Shown here piece by piece: positions 61,025 through 64,000 of a stretch of 64,000 bases of DNA. This DNA comes from a virus. The stretch's first letter is position 1, and each line of letters begins with the position of its first letter. Location of the stretch: the IMG/VR virus record IMGVR_UViG_3300049002_000011, positions 1-64,000 of that record; one strand, 5' to 3'. The notes under the pieces were generated by a model that did not search any database, was not told where the DNA came from, and saw nothing but the letters and a program-made list of their open reading frames with translations. A program made the position numbers and the translations under genes.

Positions 61025-61036
61025 GTCGTTTGCTCC
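61025..61036 (-). promoter_or_regulatory. Orphan GGAGCAAACGAC element
   Basis: Perfect copy after the HTH gene stop, but the following AGCGACCACTAAG holds no start codon. It may be a relic of a lost small gene; compare AGTTGACCAC after the copy at 63183. Confidence 0.6.
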
Positions 61037-61046
61037 GTCCGGATTG

Positions 61047-61289
61047 TCATGCGGCCTTTGGTTCCTCTCGCAAATCTCTAAGAGCTAGAACTTGCGAACG
61101 AAGAACCATTGGAGGGCCACCGCCAACGCGGTAAAAGTCAAGCCGTTTCCGGCGAATAAGCTGAGAAACTGCCGAACGCGTGGTCTTACGTAGCCGCGCA
61201 GCTTCCGCCTGTGTGATCAAGTCGTTGATGTTGATTTCGCGAATCCCGCTAGTCGATTTACTATCGGATTCGCGTTTACCTTTTTTCAT
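61047..61289 (-). CDS. HTH (MerR/excisionase-type) DNA-binding protein
   Basis: 80 residues from the ATG at 61289 with AGGAGA upstream. LITQAEAARLRKTTRSAVSQ, then LIRRKRLDFYRVGGGPPM is a HTH plus wing. First leftward gene of the divergent control region, so a likely early regulator. Confidence 0.7.
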   Translation of the reverse strand: MKKGKRESDSKSTSGIREININDLITQAEAARLRKTTRSAVSQLIRRKRLDFYRVGGGPPMVLRSQVLALRDLREEPKAA

Positions 61290-61414
61290 CGGAAAATCAC
61301 GTCTCCTAAAGATTTTCGTTGCGCGAAGCAACGATGCAATGTCAGAATGCATTGCGGATATTAACATGATTAAGATTTCCCGTTTCGGAAAAACAAACGC
61401 TGGAGAGAGAAGTC
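61290..61414. promoter_or_regulatory. Divergent control region with operators
   Basis: Holds GTTGC-GCGAA-GCAAC (61318-61332), a copy of the TTGC-N5-GCAA operator, and GCAATG-N8-CATTGC (61336-61355). AT-rich stretches at 61358-61375 could be -10 boxes, but no consensus promoter is clear. Confidence 0.55.
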
Positions 61415-61771
61415 ATGTACAAACTGGATGCCAATGAATTGATCCGCGCGCGCGCGCGATCTGATCAATTACTGCAAAGAAGTGGACGCGGGCCGATTAC
61501 GGTTCCGTTGGGACGCGATTCGGATGACCTGTTCAATTACCTCGTGGTGACGGTCAAACCGAATCAAACTCATTCGGAACACGTGGCCAAGTTTGGCGTT
61601 GCGGGCGGTGATGAAAAATATGAAATCGCTGGTTGCACCTGCAATGCCGGCGAACACGATAATCACTGCCGACACGTCGCAGACGCCTACCCGGTCCACC
61701 GTACCTTTATCCTCATTGAGAACATCGATGACGTGTACCGAATGGTTCTCGGTGAAAGGAGCAAACGTTGA
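61415..61771 (+). CDS. SWIM zinc-finger protein
   Basis: 118 residues. AGCTCNAGEHDNHCRHVADA is a SWIM motif (CxC...CxH), a DNA/protein-binding zinc finger. First rightward gene, with GGAGAG upstream. Early takeover role possible. Confidence 0.75.
   Translation: MYKLDANELIRARARSDQLLQRSGRGPITVPLGRDSDDLFNYLVVTVKPNQTHSEHVAKFGVAGGDEKYEIAGCTCNAGEHDNHCRHVADAYPVHRTFILIENIDDVYRMVLGERSKR
61758..61767 (+). promoter_or_regulatory. Translation-start element, short form GGAGCAAACG
   Basis: Runs straight into the TTG at 61768, in the last codons of the SWIM gene. Confidence 0.75.
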
Positions 61772-62253
61772 CTACACCAAACCAACAATCGCAAGAAGGT
61801 CTGGAAGTTATATTTGCACGCGCATTCGCTGAACAGGCCGCCATTCCGCTACTACGGGCAGTGACGCAATTCATTGCCAACAGTCCCGTGAGTTTCGAGG
61901 GCGAAGGCCCTGATAACGATGTCCGTGAGAGATTTGTAGAAGGTCTCGGTCTGATTCAATCCGCAATCGAGAGCGCTCTTGGACAACCCCGACCGGAGGC
62001 TTCTCTTCGGTTTCTCTTGGCGGACGAAAACGACGAAAAGAACGTGATCGAACTGCGCGTTGCCGGTGAAAAGACCTGGCTGACGGAAGTGTTGCCGGCT
62101 TCGCTCATAATGTTGCGTCATGCCGCAAACATGGGCATCACCAACGCAAAATCAGCTTACGAAGAACTCATGGCCGCACAGGTCTCTGTGATTAAAGGTG
62201 AGTCGTACTTGGGAGAGACGGTGAGACTCCTTCGAAGGGAGCCCAGCGCATGA
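61768..62253 (+). CDS. Unknown early protein
   Basis: 161 residues from a TTG (TTGA overlap with the preceding stop). Helical, acidic; no motif recognised. Confidence 0.6.
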   Translation: MTTPNQQSQEGLEVIFARAFAEQAAIPLLRAVTQFIANSPVSFEGEGPDNDVRERFVEGLGLIQSAIESALGQPRPEASLRFLLADENDEKNVIELRVAGEKTWLTEVLPASLIMLRHAANMGITNAKSAYEELMAAQVSVIKGESYLGETVRLLRREPSA

Positions 62254-62600
62254 CTCGCTTAAAGCTTACGGCAAGGGAACAACGCGTACTTGAATTCATC
62301 CGCGGCTACATTTCGTCGAACAACGAATCGCCAACCATCGCGGAGATCGGGCGCCACTTTCAGTTGAGATCGTCGGCGAGTGTTCACCAGATCATCATCG
62401 CGCTGGAGAAAAAGGGCGCGATCAACAAAAAGCCAAACGTGAGTCGGGGGATCACGATCGTCACAGATAGCGACGTGACGGAAGAGATAGTCAAAGTTGG
62501 ACCGGAAACGGTTTCGCTTGATCATCTGACCCCGCGACAAAAGGAACAGGCCGCGCGAGCATTTGCACGTCTCGACAGACACAGGAACTCATCTATGTGA
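62250..62600 (+). CDS. LexA-type winged-helix protein without protease domain
   Basis: 116 residues. LTAREQRVLEFIRGYISSNN, ESPTIAEIGRHFQLRSSASV and ALEKKGAINKKPNVSRGI match the LexA DNA-binding domain. No Ser-Lys peptidase half follows. It could bind SOS boxes or phage operators without cleavage. ATGA-coupled upstream. Confidence 0.75.
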   Translation: MTRLKLTAREQRVLEFIRGYISSNNESPTIAEIGRHFQLRSSASVHQIIIALEKKGAINKKPNVSRGITIVTDSDVTEEIVKVGPETVSLDHLTPRQKEQAARAFARLDRHRNSSM

Positions 62601-62620
62601 TCGATCTTTAAACCTTGGAA

Positions 62621-62632
62621 GGAGCAAACGAC
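62621..62632 (+). promoter_or_regulatory. GGAGCAAACGAC translation-start element
   Basis: Four bases before the ATG at 62637. Confidence 0.8.
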
Positions 62633-62636
62633 GACA

Positions 62637-62957
62637 ATGACAACAAGAGACTCAGCCTTGCCTTTGATGAACCACACTGACCTTTCTAACACAATTCACG
62701 ACGTCATCACGCGCGGACCGTCACGCGTAATCGTGGACACAGATGCCGGTCGCGCCAGTCCCGCGCGAGCTCTTGGCATGGGCATTTTGTCGGACGTGAT
62801 TTTTATACGTGACGACGGCTGGAGTCTTGGAGCTCCAACCGACCTGATCCAAGTTGCACATGACCTGTGGCCCGAACAGTGGGCCGCCGTCGTCAATGTG
62901 CAAACGAGGAACTGGCGCGTGTATGACCGAAACTGGCAAGAGGTAGTTGTTAATTGA
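62637..62957 (+). CDS. Unknown early protein
   Basis: 106 residues; begins MTTRDSALPLMNHTDLSNTI and has a beta-type end. No motif recognised. Confidence 0.6.
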   Translation: MTTRDSALPLMNHTDLSNTIHDVITRGPSRVIVDTDAGRASPARALGMGILSDVIFIRDDGWSLGAPTDLIQVAHDLWPEQWAAVVNVQTRNWRVYDRNWQEVVVN

Positions 62958-63136
62958 GCAGCCACGACGACAACGCCCAATATGTTTGCACGACGCAGCC
63001 ACTCTGTCTTTGCATTGGTGAGAGCACGGACGCTCTCGCTGAATACGAATGTAGCTGCACGGGCAACATGCCGGGTTGTTCGAGAAAACGCTGCGAGAAC
63101 TGCGACGCTCAGCTCAGATTAACACGAGACGAGTAA
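62954..63136 (+). CDS. Small multi-Cys protein
   Basis: 60 residues from a TTG (TTGA overlap). CLCIGESTDALAEYECSCTG, then CSRKRCENCD: eight Cys in all, probably zinc binding. Confidence 0.6.
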   Translation: MSSHDDNAQYVCTTQPLCLCIGESTDALAEYECSCTGNMPGCSRKRCENCDAQLRLTRDE

Positions 63137-63153
63137 GCCCTTTAAAAGAGGAT

Positions 63154-63182
63154 GAGCGCGCCGTTCGACTTACGGCGCGCTC
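63154..63182 (+). promoter_or_regulatory. 10-bp hairpin abutting a start element
   Basis: GAGCGCGCCG-N9-CGGCGCGCTC ends one base before GGAGCAAACGAC. It may control access to the ribosome site or mark an mRNA end. Confidence 0.6.
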
Positions 63183-63194
63183 GGAGCAAACGAC
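63183..63194 (+). promoter_or_regulatory. GGAGCAAACGAC translation-start element
   Basis: Two bases before the TTG at 63197. Confidence 0.75.
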
Positions 63195-63196
63195 AG

Positions 63197-63415
63197 TTGA
63201 CCACAACAAAAGGGAGGGCCAGCTTTAGGCGGGCACCGCTCTCAAAGCGGCTACTGTCATTCGTGCGAAGAATAGCACGGTTGCTCCGAGCGCGCATCGA
63301 CAAAACAAACGCGACCGCGAGGAGCGAAACGAATGCCACGGAAAACACGGAACATGAAGCTCTGCCAGTATTGTCAGAAACGCCCACCTGTGCCGGGAAT
63401 GAAAGGCTGTCCTGA
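63197..63415 (+). CDS. Basic 72-residue protein, unknown
   Basis: TTG start set by the start element. Arg-rich helix (LSKRLLSFVRRIARLLRARI) then acidic end. Its last third overlaps the next gene. Confidence 0.5.
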   Translation: MTTTKGRASFRRAPLSKRLLSFVRRIARLLRARIDKTNATARSETNATENTEHEALPVLSETPTCAGNERLS

Positions 63416-63668
63416 ATGCGCCAGAGGCAACAAACAGGCCATGCGCAAGAAGCGGCAGGCAATCCTCGACGGCGGGATGTGCCAGTATTGCAGTAAAGAA
63501 CCGCACGCTTTTGAAAAGAAGGGCTGTGCCGGTTGTTTGCGAGTGGCTAAAGTCAAGAGTCAAGTTCAACGGGAGAAACGTCATGCAAGTACCAATAATC
63601 ACGATGGACGCGGGGGAAGCGCAGCGGCAGGTCAATTTGTATCGAGAGTCGTTGAAGCAACGAACTGA
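63333..63668 (+). CDS. Double zinc-ribbon protein
   Basis: 111 residues. Two repeats: CQYCQKRPPVPGMKGCPEC and CQYCSKEPHAFEKKGCAGC. The ATG follows GGAGCGAAACGA, a one-base-longer variant of the start element. Confidence 0.7.
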   Translation: MPRKTRNMKLCQYCQKRPPVPGMKGCPECARGNKQAMRKKRQAILDGGMCQYCSKEPHAFEKKGCAGCLRVAKVKSQVQREKRHASTNNHDGRGGSAAAGQFVSRVVEATN

Positions 63669-64000
63669 CACCGTCGATCGAATGCTCTTGCGCGGTTACA
63701 GGAAACTGGCCGCGGGGCAGCGGCTCGTTGATGTCATCGAGGTCTTTCGTTCGCTGGACCGGTCACAGTACGACGACCAATGCCGGCCGCGTCTTGCGTT
63801 TGCACGCGCGACCGCAACTTACTGTCAATTTCAAAGAATCTCCGGAAACGGTTCGGCGCGGTTTACGGATTTGCCGGGTAAACCAAGCAAACGAAAACGA
63901 CACGAATTTCCGGGCGGTACTTTCCTTCACTGGGACGCAATTGGACACTCGCACATGCCGGTTAATTACTGGAGCCGACACGAGGCGCGCGTGCCTTTGA
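63583..64000 (+). CDS. Unknown protein, runs off the window
   Basis: 139 codons visible, no stop. ATG follows GGAGAAACGTC, another variant start element. QVNLYRESLKQRTDTVDRML and RKLAAGQRLVDVIEVFRSLD are helical. Overlaps the preceding gene by 86 bases. Confidence 0.6.
   Translation, partial: MQVPIITMDAGEAQRQVNLYRESLKQRTDTVDRMLLRGYRKLAAGQRLVDVIEVFRSLDRSQYDDQCRPRLAFARATATYCQFQRISGNGSARFTDLPGKPSKRKRHEFPGGTFLHWDAIGHSHMPVNYWSRHEARVPL

Noticed and set aside
1-64000. CRISPR array, insertion sequence, integrase or attachment site
   Set aside because: No spaced direct repeats, transposase or recombinase signature seen.
63583-64000. Joining the window ends into a circle
   Set aside because: The join would give a plausible 23-base overlap of the last gene with the first, but the exact 64,000-base length suggests an arbitrary cut.

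Overview
The window is one continuous stretch of a tailed double-stranded DNA phage (Caudoviricetes) with a long non-contractile tail. It carries a DUF4055-type portal, a P22-like coat protein, a 1617-residue tape measure, and a tail tip of the gene-transfer-agent type (DUF2460, DUF2163, NlpC/P60, J-like hub). No integrase, DNA polymerase, tRNA gene or CRISPR array is visible. The exact 64,000-base length and the open reading frames at both ends suggest the genome continues outside. The host cannot be named from sequence. A secreted Thr-Pro-repeat protein and a host-like membrane HD-GYP protein would suit a soil bacterium such as an Acidobacteriota or Verrucomicrobiota member, but this is a weak inference.

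Layout. A rightward early block (61.4 kb to the right end) and a short rightward block (1-1039) flank one long leftward set from 61.3 kb down to 1.1 kb. From right to left the leftward set holds: HTH regulator, replication initiator, a frameshifted SH3-like gene and a large ParB (57.8-61.3 kb); small early genes with a Ycf46-like AAA+, DUF1257-like and DUF2997-like trio (47-57.7 kb); a 0.67 kb non-coding region with a near-perfect parS site (46.5-47.2 kb); a counter-defence-looking block with HD-GYP, VRR-NUC and an Acb2-like protein (44.4-46.5 kb); a second AAA+ block (36.7-44.4 kb); a promoter, leader and terminator that look like a late control point (36.5-36.7 kb); lysis (34-36 kb); a ParB / ABC-GNAT / ParB cassette (29-32 kb); terminase, portal, HslV-like protease, head and tail (1.1-27.1 kb).

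The most notable signals are: (1) a 12-base element GGAGCAAACGAC serving as an extended ribosome-binding site at 13 or more starts, mostly early genes; (2) two predicted programmed -1 frameshifts using the same heptamer A_AAC_CCT, one in the tail chaperone and one in an early gene where it would append an SH3-like domain; (3) a parS palindrome plus a spaced parS-like palindrome beside a phage ParB; (4) a repeated operator TTGC-N5-GCAA placed in promoters; (5) a ParB / ABC-GNAT / ParB operon; (6) an HslV-type Ntn hydrolase directly after the portal gene; (7) a Ycf46-like AAA+ whose Walker B segment precedes Walker A.

Genes are packed by stop-start overlaps (ATGA, TAATG, GTGA, TTGA), and TTG and GTG starts are common. 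Several small genes of under 60 codons were found by hand and are included. All function calls are from reading the sequence; no database search was run.
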